From NCBI GenBank assembly GCA_030817875.1, contig JAUSZU010000001.1:620001-684000 (forward strand): 64,000 nucleotides of DNA, written 5' to 3'. The DNA comes from Flavobacterium sp. W4I14. Lineage in GTDB: Bacteria; Bacteroidota; Bacteroidia; Sphingobacteriales; Sphingobacteriaceae. The position numbers and the translations under genes were made by a program. The notes under the pieces were generated by a model, which did not search any database, was not told where the DNA came from, and saw only the letters and a list, made by a program, of their open reading frames with translations. Shown here piece after piece: positions 1 to 7,823 of this stretch. The first letter of the stretch is position 1; each line of letters starts with the position of its first letter.

Positions 1-1714
1 CAGTTATTCCAATTATACTTTTGAAAACTACCTGTCGTACAACCGTATTTTTGGCAAACACAGTATATCGGCAACCGCAGGTACCAGTTATATTGATGCC
101 GGATCGAGCAAATACCTGAGTGTATTGGGTACCGGAATGTTGAATGACAATGTGAAAGATATAGGTGTAGCGCCAACCATCACCAGTCAGGCCAACACAT
201 CCGGTTATTATACACAGTTTGGCCGGGCTATCTCTTATTATGGCCGCTTGGTATATACCTTTAACGATCGCTATATCTTATCCGGAAGTATCCGCCGCGA
301 CGGATCCTCAAACTTTGGCCCTCAAAGCCGTTATGGTAACTTTCCGGGAGTTGGCTTTGCATGGCGTATCAGCGAAGAAGAATTTGTCAAATCGGCACTT
401 CCGTTTATCAGCGATGCAAAATTTCGCATAGGCTGGGGCCGTACAGGTAATAATAAGTTTGGTTTAACCACAACACAGGTATTTACTTTTGGCGGTTCGC
501 CGACCGGCAACCTGATTTATTCACTGGGGGATAACAAAAGTTTTGTAAACGGAACTACGGTAACTTCCATTGCAAACCCACTGTTGAGATGGGAACAGAC
601 AGACCAGACCGATATCGGGCTTGATCTGGGCTTCCTGAAAAACAAACTTACCCTTACTCTTGATTACTATAACCGAAAAAGCAGTGGTTTGCTAGTGGGA
701 ATTCCGGTGCCAACCAGCGTAGGCATTGGCGGATTAAGCGGATTCAGCAGTACCTTAATTACCAATGCTGCAGATGCTCAAAATAAAGGTTTCGAATTTC
801 AGTTGGCCTATGCTGATAAAACCAGTGACTTTAACTACAATGTAAGTGTAAATGGAGGTTATAACCAAAATAAAACATTATCACTGGGTGCACAATCGTC
901 AACCCCTATAATTGGAGGATACTTTAATAATTTAAATGGTATTACATTAACACAGCCAGGTTCGCCTATTGGCGCTTTTTATGGTTATGCGGTTGATCAT
1001 GTAGCAAGCACACAAGCAGAAATTGATGCATTAAATGCAGCTACCAGACAAAAAACTGGAAATCCCGCCAGTCTATATCAGGATGGATTATTGCCAGGAG
1101 ATTTTGTATTTAAAGATCTTAACAACGATGGTGTTTTGGATAGTAAGGATCAGAAGGTACTGGGCAGTCCAATTCCTAAGTTTACATACGGTTTTAATGC
1201 CGGGGCATCTTATAAAAACTTCGACCTAAATATCGTCATCTCGGGTGTTCAGGGTGTTCAATTGGCCAACTCACTTAAATTTTACACCGAAAATGCCTCA
1301 ACCGGGCATAATGCTTCTACCGCCATTTTAAACAGGTGGAGAAAACCGGGTGATATTGCCGCTTTGCCAAGGGCAGGCCAAAATGTTACGGCAACAGGGA
1401 ATTTGAGGCCTTCTGATTTTTTTGTTGAGAATGGATCATACCTGCGGGTACGTAACGTAACCTTGGGTTATACTTTTACAAAAACGGCATTAAATTCTTT
1501 CTCGGGTAATGTATTAAGCAGGTTACGGGTTTACGTAGCGGCTCAAAATTTATTTACCATAACAAAATATACTGGATATGACCCCGAAATAAGCACCCAA
1601 ACCAATGGAGGTGTTAATGGAGGGGCCAGCGATTATATATTTAACCGGGGCATTGATGATGGGCAGATACCACAGCCACGTACATTTTTGGCGGGCATAC
1701 AAGTTGGATTTTAA
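1..1714 (+). CDS. SusC/RagA-family TonB-dependent receptor, C-terminal part (5' end outside window)
   Basis: The reading frame is open from base 2 with no stop, so the gene begins upstream of the window and about 570 C-terminal residues are visible. These proteins form a 22-stranded outer-membrane barrel that imports oligosaccharides using TonB energy. Visible family features are alternating aromatic/polar beta strands, the barrel motif SGSIRRDGSSNFG, the late 'GDFVFKDLNNDGVLDSKDQ' calcium-loop-like segment, a 'VENGSYLRVRNVTLGYTF' strand and a terminal aromatic residue (VGF). The stop codon overlaps the next start (TAATG), so it is coupled to the SusD gene. The substrate cannot be told because the enzymes of this locus lie outside the window. 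The family call is secure; only the N-terminal plug is missing. Confidence 0.95.
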   Translation, partial: SYSNYTFENYLSYNRIFGKHSISATAGTSYIDAGSSKYLSVLGTGMLNDNVKDIGVAPTITSQANTSGYYTQFGRAISYYGRLVYTFNDRYILSGSIRRDGSSNFGPQSRYGNFPGVGFAWRISEEEFVKSALPFISDAKFRIGWGRTGNNKFGLTTTQVFTFGGSPTGNLIYSLGDNKSFVNGTTVTSIANPLLRWEQTDQTDIGLDLGFLKNKLTLTLDYYNRKSSGLLVGIPVPTSVGIGGLSGFSSTLITNAADAQNKGFEFQLAYADKTSDFNYNVSVNGGYNQNKTLSLGAQSSTPIIGGYFNNLNGITLTQPGSPIGAFYGYAVDHVASTQAEIDALNAATRQKTGNPASLYQDGLLPGDFVFKDLNNDGVLDSKDQKVLGSPIPKFTYGFNAGASYKNFDLNIVISGVQGVQLANSLKFYTENASTGHNASTAILNRWRKPGDIAALPRAGQNVTATGNLRPSDFFVENGSYLRVRNVTLGYTFTKTALNSFSGNVLSRLRVYVAAQNLFTITKYTGYDPEISTQTNGGVNGGASDYIFNRGIDDGQIPQPRTFLAGIQVGF

Positions 1715-3336
1715 TGATGAAAAATATTAAAGATATAATGATGAAAAAATATATAAAATATCTGATTGTTGTAGTTTTAATGATTGCAACCGGGGGATGT
1801 AAGAAGGATTTGGATTTACAGAGTAAAAGCGCATATACCTATGACACTTATTTCACAAGTGATGCAGCCATAAATCAAGCCGTGATAGCCAGCTACGCCA
1901 CTTTATTGCATTCTGGTTTGTGGGCTCGCGAATGGTATTATATTTTTGATCTGCTGGGATATGATGCCAAAAATGCCCAACCACTCCAAGGGGATCTATT
2001 GGCCCTGGCACAATATAATTTTGCTTCGAACCAACCGCAGTTAGAAGCCATGTGGTCTTCACTATACCGAATGGTAATGCGGTCAAACGTTGTGATTGAC
2101 CGTGCTCAGGCATGGGCTCCTGCCAATGCAACCGAACAGGCAAATCAAAAGCAATATATTGCAGAGGCTAAATTTTTGAGGGCTTATGCTTACTTCAATC
2201 TAGTTAACCTGTACGGACGTGTACCCTTGCGCAAAGCATATATCCCCCTGCCAACAGCAGAAGAAATTAATCTGCCCCGCGCAGCTGTAGCAGATGTATG
2301 GGCTTTTATTGAACAGGATTTAAAAGACGCACAAGCTGACCTTCCTATTTCATATGCTGCAGCCAGTTTTGGACGTACTACACGGGGGGCTGCGGTTGCT
2401 TTGCTTGGTAAATCATACCTGTACGAAAAAAAATGGGGAGATGCTGTTACTGAATTGACCAAACTGACCCAGGCTCCATATAGCTATGCGCTCACGCCCG
2501 TATATAACAACCTGTTTGATGATCCGAATCAGAATAATACAGCCCTTAATAAGGAAACCATTTTCCAGGTCATGAACCAGGCCTGGACCGATTGGGGTAT
2601 CGGTAACCAGTATGCTCCGTTTGGCGGTCAGGAAACATGGGGTGGGAAAGCAAGCCACTCTGCCCGCGCACAGGAATATGGCTTTAACGATTGGAATAAT
2701 GTGTTTATTACCACTACGGCTGTCAAAGCTTTTACCTACACTAACCCACAAACCAATGCCACTTACGTTGATCCACGTGCAGCTTATACTTTTTATGGAG
2801 ATGCTGCAAGCGGGGGGCAAACTCAATATTGCCAGCAATGCGCAACAGGGCCAGTAGCCTTTCCCTATGCTTCAGCCGGATACAAATATTTAAAATATGA
2901 GTATTATAATAAAGTAGCAAGCTTTGGTGGTCCGCAAAGCGGTATCAACGGGCAGGTGATCCGTTACGCAGATGTATTGCTGATGCTTGCTGAGGCTTAT
3001 ATACAACAGGGTAATACCGGATCACAGCCATTGGCACTGATTAACCAGGTACGCAGCAGGCCGAGCGTTAATGCGCCGCTTTATATCAGTTTGGGCAGCC
3101 AATCTCAAGCCATGACCATTTTGATGCGCGAAAGACAATTGGAACTGACCGGCGAACAGTCCCGTTATTTTGATCTGATACGCTGGGGCATAGCTAAGCA
3201 GACCATTAATTCGCAAAGGCAGATAGAAGATGGTACCCAACCTTTTCAGGATAAAAATGTTTTATTTCCTATCCCATTATCTGAAAAAAATGCGAACCCC
3301 AATGTTGGTAAGGATATCGGTAGTGATTGGAATTAA
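1714..3336 (+). CDS. SusD/RagB-family nutrient-binding outer-membrane lipoprotein
   Basis: Surface lipoprotein that caps the preceding SusC barrel and binds glycan. It has a lipoprotein signal with lipobox ATGGC and Cys-Lys-Lys-Asp after it, then the SusD TPR-like helices including 'AEAKFLRAYAYFNLVNLYG' (about residues 150-168), and the C-terminal signature region 'RERQLELTGEQSRYFDLIRWG'. At 540 residues it is normal for the family. The start is uncertain: ATG codons at 1714, 1717, 1738 and 1741 are in frame. The last gives a more typical 20-residue signal peptide, while the first overlaps the susC stop by one base. No enzyme gene follows, so this pair closes a PUL that lies to the left of the window. 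Confidence 0.95.
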   Translation: MMKNIKDIMMKKYIKYLIVVVLMIATGGCKKDLDLQSKSAYTYDTYFTSDAAINQAVIASYATLLHSGLWAREWYYIFDLLGYDAKNAQPLQGDLLALAQYNFASNQPQLEAMWSSLYRMVMRSNVVIDRAQAWAPANATEQANQKQYIAEAKFLRAYAYFNLVNLYGRVPLRKAYIPLPTAEEINLPRAAVADVWAFIEQDLKDAQADLPISYAAASFGRTTRGAAVALLGKSYLYEKKWGDAVTELTKLTQAPYSYALTPVYNNLFDDPNQNNTALNKETIFQVMNQAWTDWGIGNQYAPFGGQETWGGKASHSARAQEYGFNDWNNVFITTTAVKAFTYTNPQTNATYVDPRAAYTFYGDAASGGQTQYCQQCATGPVAFPYASAGYKYLKYEYYNKVASFGGPQSGINGQVIRYADVLLMLAEAYIQQGNTGSQPLALINQVRSRPSVNAPLYISLGSQSQAMTILMRERQLELTGEQSRYFDLIRWGIAKQTINSQRQIEDGTQPFQDKNVLFPIPLSEKNANPNVGKDIGSDWN

Positions 3337-3659
3337 ATCAACAAAAGAGATGAGGCTGTATCATAAATTGTAATTTACTTTGAATTTGTCACGTTGAGCC
3401 TGTCGAAACGCCTTTTAAGACATTAAAAAAAAGGTCCTTCGACAGGCTCTCCGTAGTCCTTTGGACAGGATGACAATTCATGTATTTATGATACAGCCTC
3501 TTTTATCTGCCTATTCTGGTATCCATTTACGGGCAGCCCAGTGCCAAACAATTATGTTCCGAGCAAGATCATCTCAATTTTGTAAAGGAATACTACTTAT
3601 AAAAAAAAGCTTGATCAAGCTTAAGCATCGATCACCAGAGAATAAGCTGGTCTGCCGAC
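3337..3659. other. Intergenic region between susD and the convergent MarR-like gene
   Basis: The first half is filled by the 149-bp palindromic element. The rest (about 3501-3659) is AT-rich with no convincing gene. It includes a small palindrome around 'cttgatcaag' (about 3610-3622), which could help end transcription of the convergent genes. Open frames crossing the area run through the repeat and show no protein-like composition. Confidence 0.6.
3352..3500. repeat. MITE/REP-like nested palindrome, 149 bp
   Basis: Perfect 17-bp terminal inverted repeats bound the element: gaggctgtatcataaat at 3352-3368 and its exact reverse complement at 3484-3500. Nested inside is a second perfect 11-bp inverted repeat, agcctgtcgaa (3397-3407) against ttcgacaggct (3438-3448), plus ttgtca (3386-3391) against tgacaa (3471-3476). 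The whole would fold into a long cruciform or RNA hairpin. It begins 15 bases after the susD stop and may act as a transcript 3' end. No transposase gene is visible, and no clear target-site duplication was found. Confidence 0.8.
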
Positions 3660-4286
3660 TCAGTTTAGGTTACTTAATTGAGTTTTTATAAAGGTTTCAA
3701 TCTCGCCTATTGCCTGTGTTTTATTTTCTACAATCTTTTCATAATGCTCATTGGTCAGTTTACCCAATGCGAGTATTAATGTTGTTTTTTGTTCTTTGTT
3801 CAGGGATGTAAACAATAATGAGATAACCTGATTAAATAAGCTATTTACCTTTTTATAGATTTCAATACCCTTATCTGTCGGTTTTATTAAACGTGCTCTT
3901 TTATCTGCCGGGTCAACGCGTTCACTGATCAGTCCGGATTTAAGCATCCGATTCAAAATATCTATACCTGTTGTGGGTTCCAATAGGAGGCGAAAACTGA
4001 TCACCTCTGTTTTCCTGATCTCCTTATGGTCAGTCAGCGTATCTAAGATATAAAACCACTCCATCTCCATTTCCGGGATCTGCCTTAATGTCAGTTTAAG
4101 GTAGGTTTTAATCAGACTGCCCGATTTGCCTATCAGTTTTGAAAGCAAAATATCCATTTCGGGATCAGGACCATCTTTCTGATTTTTATTTGATAGGTAA
4201 TCGTAACAGAAACTTTCAACATCTGCGTCGCGATGTGCATCAGCAAAAGCCTGCCAGGCGGTAATTAGTTCTACTAAAGGTTTCAT
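3660..4286 (-). CDS. MarR-family winged-helix transcriptional regulator
   Basis: A 208-residue DNA-binding protein. Residues about 75-150 carry the MarR fold: a recognition-helix area 'EPTTGIDILNRMLKSGLIS' followed by the hallmark beta-wing 'RVDPADKRARLIKPTDKG' (Asp-x-x-Asp-Lys-Arg-x-x). Long helices on both sides (about 1-70 and 155-208) would form the dimer interface. The N-terminal extension makes it somewhat longer than the usual 140-160 residues. It is divergently transcribed from the YCII gene starting 82 bases away, a common arrangement in which the regulator controls both genes. The ligand is unknown. The start at 4286 is the first in-frame ATG and leaves a normal intergenic spacer. 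Confidence 0.85.
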   Translation of the reverse strand: MKPLVELITAWQAFADAHRDADVESFCYDYLSNKNQKDGPDPEMDILLSKLIGKSGSLIKTYLKLTLRQIPEMEMEWFYILDTLTDHKEIRKTEVISFRLLLEPTTGIDILNRMLKSGLISERVDPADKRARLIKPTDKGIEIYKKVNSLFNQVISLLFTSLNKEQKTTLILALGKLTNEHYEKIVENKTQAIGEIETFIKTQLSNLN

Positions 4287-4368
4287 GTGGCTAATATAAA
4301 ATAATAAATTTAATATTTTCGTTGTATTTGTATCGGATTCGTTTTATTTTTATTGAAATTATTTTTTT

Positions 4369-4707
4369 ATGAAAGATTATATCATTTTATTCAGAGAGCC
4401 CGATGGGAGAATGGATGAACATTCGGACGAAGATCTACAGGTACATCAGCAGCACTGGAGTGAGTGGCTAACCCGGTTAAAAGCTGAAGGCCGTTTAGTT
4501 GGGGGGAGTTCTTTAACACTGGAAGGTAGACTCATCACGGGTGATGGCACAACAATCACCCTAGCAACCCATAAAGTGGGGGCAGAGATCGTAGGTGGAT
4601 TTATATTATTAAAGGCAAATAACCTGGATGAGGCGGCAGAGATCGCATCGTCATGCCCAATCTATGAATCTGACGGTTATTCGGAAGTCCGCGAGTTTAA
4701 AAATTAA
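4369..4707 (+). CDS. YCII/DGPF-domain protein
   Basis: A 112-residue cytoplasmic protein with the ferredoxin-like YCII-related fold. It has an N-terminal strand MKDYIILFREPDG, a helix with HQQHWSEWLTRLKAEGRLVGGSSL, then 'VGGFILLKANNLDEAAEIAS' and the 'CPIYESDGYSEVREF' ending typical of the family, where a His and Asp are conserved. Members are often linked to regulator or sigma-factor genes, but their reactions are mostly unknown. It is divergent from the MarR-like gene and followed after about 100 bases by the broken Crp-like gene. The whole domain is present and no signal peptide is seen. The family call is good; the function is unassigned. Confidence 0.8.
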   Translation: MKDYIILFREPDGRMDEHSDEDLQVHQQHWSEWLTRLKAEGRLVGGSSLTLEGRLITGDGTTITLATHKVGAEIVGGFILLKANNLDEAAEIASSCPIYESDGYSEVREFKN

Positions 4708-4797
4708 GCCAGGTTATCAAAACTCTGGCTCAGGCACTTTCTTTTCTCCTAAAAGGCTGGAACAGGTTTCATTTGAGATTGATCAGCATTGTTTTTT

Positions 4798-4805
4798 TAT
4801 CTTTG
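4798..4805 (+). promoter_or_regulatory. Bacteroidota-type -7 promoter element (TATCTTTG)
   Basis: TATCTTTG matches the TAnnTTTG -7 consensus of the Bacteroidota housekeeping sigma factor. TTG trinucleotides upstream (about 4776-4791) could serve as the -33 element. Only four bases separate it from the ATG at 4810, so a start site about seven bases downstream would make a leaderless or nearly leaderless mRNA for the Crp-like gene. Confidence 0.45.
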
Positions 4806-4809
4806 TACC

Positions 4810-5385
4810 ATGCACGGTCAACTTTTAAGCCTTATTACAAAAAGCCTACAACTTTCTAACCAGGATAGAGATTTGTGCATGCGGTACTTTGAACCCGTGA
4901 GATATCCGAAAAACCGGATAATTGAAGAAGAAGGGAAGGTACCGGGGCATCTATATTTTGTGGTTTCGGGTTTTGCGAGGTTATTCCATTACAATGATAA
5001 GGGCGATGAGGTTACAACGCATATAAACTGTCCGCCTGGTTTCATTACCTCCTATGCTGATTTTACGAACCAGAAAAAGTCTGATGAAAACCTGGAATGT
5101 ATTACCGAATGTGAACTTTTGCGCATCAGTAAAGCAGATCTTGATCAGCTTATACAACAGAGCCCTACTTTTAAGGATTTTAGCTTTTTGGTATTTCAAC
5201 AATCCTTATCCTATAATTAAACTCGTGCCAGGGAGCTGGCTACCCTTGATGCAGAACAGCGTTATTTAAAAATGATGGATCAGTACCCCGAAGTTCTCCA
5301 GAATGTTCCCATGCAATACATTGCGTCTTTTCTTGGGATGAACCCTAAAAGTCTGAGCCGTATCAGAAAGAAGATCATTAGGTAA
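4810..5385 (+). pseudogene. Crp/Fnr-type cyclic-nucleotide-domain regulator interrupted by an in-frame TAA
   Basis: Residues 1-136 form a cyclic-nucleotide-binding (cNMP) jelly-roll typical of Bacteroidota Crp/Fnr-like regulators: a helical start MHGQLLSLI, then 'IEEEGKVPGHLYFVVSGFAR' and 'GDEVTTHINCPPGFI'. A TAA at 5218-5220 stops the frame after SLSYN. The same frame then continues for 54 more codons with the expected remainder: TRARELATLDAEQRYLKMM, QYPEVLQNVP, QYIASFLGMNPKSLSRIRKK, ending in a real TAA at 5383-5385. The distal part carries the HTH recognition helix, so the truncated product could not bind DNA. One base change (for example AAA to TAA, Lys to stop) explains the break. Suppression, a sequencing error or a very recent pseudogene all remain possible. 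Confidence 0.85.
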
Positions 5386-5443
5386 CATTTGTGAATTGGT
5401 TTTAAATCTGCAAGGTTCAACTTTGCCAAAGCATTTAAAATCA

Positions 5444-6460
5444 ATGGCTATGACAAATAAAAAACTAGTACTGGTATCTGGTGCCAATGGGCATTTAGGC
5501 AACAACCTTGTAAGACTGTTGATCGAAAAAGGGATCCCGGTAAGGGCGTCAGTCCGTAATATCAAAAGCAAAGAATGTTTCAAAGATCTGAACTGCGAGG
5601 TTATTCAGGCAGATATAACGGATAAAGCTTCCTTTAAGCGCGCACTGCAGGATGTTGATACTTTTTTTGCAGTGGGTGCCGCCTTCAAGCTGTGGGCTAA
5701 AAACCCCAAGAAAGAAATCTATGATGTGAATATGCTGGGCACCCGTAATACGATAGAAGCAGCTGCAGAGGCAGGCGTAAAAAGAATCGTTTATGTGAGT
5801 TCCATCGCTGCACTGGATTATACCAACCTTCCGACAAAAGAAAGCAACGGATACAATTCAGACCGAAGGGATATGTACTACAATTCAAAGAATGACGGTG
5901 AAAAACTGGCTTTTGATCTGGGAAGAGAATTCGGTATAGAATTGGTATCGGTTATGCCCGGAGCAATGATAGGAGGTGAAGCGTTTCTTCCACTAAATGT
6001 TTCCTATAATGTGCTAAAACTGATTCTTAACAAGCAGATTCCCATGGATACCAGGATTACCCTGAACTGGGTAGATGTTAAAGATGTAGCAGAAGGCTGT
6101 TACCGTGCTGCACTGAAAGGCCGGTCTGGCGAGCGTTATATCCTTGCCAACGAGAAAAGTCTGACCATTACCGATACAACTAAATTGGCACAAAAACTTT
6201 ATCCTGAATTGAAGATCAAAGTGCCTGGAACTGTGCCAAAGCTTATTTTGTATGCTATTGCAGGTTTTATGGAGCTTTCAGCTAAAATAATTGGAAAACC
6301 TCCACTGCTCACTACTAAAGATATTGCTATGTTTTCAGGATTGCAGCAGGATTTTGATATTTCAAAGTCAAGAAACGAATTAGGATTTAATCCGAAAGAT
6401 GGTCAACAGGCAGTAAAGGAAGCATTGGCTTACCTGATGAAACATAGAGGGTTGATTTAA
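5444..6460 (+). CDS. NAD(P)-dependent epimerase/dehydratase (extended SDR family)
   Basis: A cytosolic oxidoreductase of the extended short-chain dehydrogenase type, resembling dihydroflavonol-4-reductase or 3-beta-HSD-like proteins. The Rossmann motif SGANGHLGNNL lies at the N-terminus. 'VKRIVYVSSIAAL' carries the active-site Ser strand, and 'YYNSKNDGEK' gives the Tyr-x-x-x-Lys pair. The C-terminal substrate domain contains 'LNWVDVKDVAEGCYRAAL'. An open frame runs upstream to 5396, but ATG at 5444 (or 5450) sits directly before the first strand. A promoter-like CAACTTTG at 5419-5426, with TTG about 20 bases earlier, fits this later start. It lies 58 bases after the broken Crp-like gene and may be its former target. 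The substrate is unknown. Confidence 0.85.
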   Translation: MAMTNKKLVLVSGANGHLGNNLVRLLIEKGIPVRASVRNIKSKECFKDLNCEVIQADITDKASFKRALQDVDTFFAVGAAFKLWAKNPKKEIYDVNMLGTRNTIEAAAEAGVKRIVYVSSIAALDYTNLPTKESNGYNSDRRDMYYNSKNDGEKLAFDLGREFGIELVSVMPGAMIGGEAFLPLNVSYNVLKLILNKQIPMDTRITLNWVDVKDVAEGCYRAALKGRSGERYILANEKSLTITDTTKLAQKLYPELKIKVPGTVPKLILYAIAGFMELSAKIIGKPPLLTTKDIAMFSGLQQDFDISKSRNELGFNPKDGQQAVKEALAYLMKHRGLI

Positions 6461-6793
6461 TTGTAGGTAAAAAGATCAAAATAAAGATAGAATATTCCTG
6501 GTATGGGTGCAATGTAGTTAAGTTAGGAGTTTTTAACCACAGATGCATACAGATAAACCCGGATTTTCATATCTGTGTGCATCCTTTCTATCTGTGGTTA
6601 AATTATTTTTGCTTGTGCCGATGGCGTGACTTAATGAAATTGGGCATGGACGAGAACCAGCTATAATATGGCAGCATCGACTTTAAAAAATAAAATCCGA
6701 AAGAGTATTGAACGGTGGTTTTTATGTCTCTATTCATATGGTAGATACTGTTAATACGGTATGGATAGCGTCAGGAAAAAATATTTCAACTAA
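6461..6793. other. Intergenic region with a palindromic repeat upstream of the ROK gene
   Basis: It holds the 67-bp hairpin repeat described separately. The remainder (6605-6793) is AT-rich and contains no gene I can support. The ROK-gene promoter must lie here, but no full TAnnTTTG match was found close to the start. Confidence 0.5.
6534..6600. repeat. REP-like hairpin (taaccacagat ... atctgtggtta)
   Basis: Outer arms taaccacagat (6534-6544) and atctgtggtta (6590-6600) are perfect reverse complements. An overlapping inner pair, gatgcatacagat (6542-6554) and atctgtgtgcatc (6571-6583), matches at 12 of 13 bases. It sits between the SDR and ROK genes. Similar 'accacagatgca' palindromes recur between genes in Bacteroidota genomes as I recall them. 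Confidence 0.7.
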
Positions 6794-7684
6794 ATGAATA
6801 AAAAAACAAAGCCACTTATGATAGGTGTTGATATCGGTGGCTCACATATTACAGCTGCAATCATTGATTTCACGTCACATTCAGTGATAGATCACTCCCG
6901 TGTGCGTAGTCATGTTAATACATATGGCACAAAGGAAGATATATTAGCATCATGGATCAGTGTACTTAAAAATATTATCGGGAACCATTCCCCAGACGAA
7001 ATACTTTTAGGGATTGCCATGCCTGGCCCCTTCGATTATGTAAATGGGATATCGTTGATCAAGAATATGAATAAATATGAATCCCTGTATCTTACGGATA
7101 TTAAGACTGTTTTGATCGAGCAGCTGGAGCTGTTGCCAGAGAATATTATTTTTAGAAATGATGCAGAGGCTTTTCTCCATGGAGAAGTTAACGGCGGCAA
7201 TGCTTTGGGATTCAACAGGGCAATTGGGATCACATTGGGTACCGGCCTGGGATCTGCTGTGAGTATTGCGGGGAAAACCACCGATGCAAACCTCGGGATC
7301 AGTTCATTTAAGCAGGGGATAGCAGAGGATTATATTTCTACCAGGTGGTTTGTGAAACGTTACGAAGAACTCTCGGGAAAGAAAGTAAAAGATACAAAAG
7401 CGCTTGTCGATCTATCTGAAAGTGATCCTACTGTGCCTGTAATTTTTAATGATTTTGCCAGAAGCCTAGCAGACTTTCTTTTCCCTTTTATTAAGGCGCA
7501 CGATGCAGAAGTGGTCATTATTGGAGGAAATATTGCCAAAGCACACCCTTTGTTTCTGAACAAGACCCAGAATGCACTCCTTCAGCAGGGAATTCGGGCC
7601 GAATTGAGGATAACCGCATTATGGGAAGACGCTGCAATGCTTGGTGCTGCTTACTCACATGCGACGGGAATTTTGGCTTCATAA
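6794..7684 (+). CDS. ROK-family sugar kinase (glucokinase-like)
   Basis: A 296-residue cytoplasmic ATP-dependent sugar kinase of the ROK family. The phosphate-1 motif 'MIGVDIGGSHITAAIIDF' is at residues 9-26. The catalytic Asp is probably D123 in 'RNDAEAFLHGE', the phosphate-2 motif is 'GITLGTGLGSAV', and the adenosine-side motif is 'VVIIGGNIAKA'. The zinc-binding CxCGxxGCxE motif of many ROK kinases is absent; the region reads 'GISSFKQGIAEDYISTRW' without any Cys. No N-terminal HTH is present, so it is a kinase rather than a repressor. It opens the acidic-glycan locus and probably phosphorylates a monosaccharide released by the enzymes that follow. The exact sugar is not predictable. Confidence 0.85.
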   Translation: MNKKTKPLMIGVDIGGSHITAAIIDFTSHSVIDHSRVRSHVNTYGTKEDILASWISVLKNIIGNHSPDEILLGIAMPGPFDYVNGISLIKNMNKYESLYLTDIKTVLIEQLELLPENIIFRNDAEAFLHGEVNGGNALGFNRAIGITLGTGLGSAVSIAGKTTDANLGISSFKQGIAEDYISTRWFVKRYEELSGKKVKDTKALVDLSESDPTVPVIFNDFARSLADFLFPFIKAHDAEVVIIGGNIAKAHPLFLNKTQNALLQQGIRAELRITALWEDAAMLGAAYSHATGILAS

Positions 7685-7823
7685 AAAGAATGATCGCATT
7701 ATCTTATCCATGTGGCTTAAGGTGGATACGCTACCTAATATCCTTTCATGGCGTAGACTGTAATTTTATACTGCCAGTTCGAATTTGATGAGTATATCTT
7801 TCTGTATTTGTTGTCTAGGTAAT

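Noticed and set aside
3461..3691. 76-codon plus-strand frame after the first SusD gene
   Set aside because: It begins inside the MITE-like element and ends inside the MarR-like gene on the other strand; no family-like composition.
5266..5583. 105-codon minus-strand frame across the end of the Crp-like gene and start of the SDR gene
   Set aside because: It is the antisense of two well-supported genes, and its sequence shows no domain.
6794..7684. ROK protein as a transcriptional repressor (NagC/XylR type)
   Set aside because: No N-terminal helix-turn-helix is present; the kinase motifs begin within the first 10 residues.
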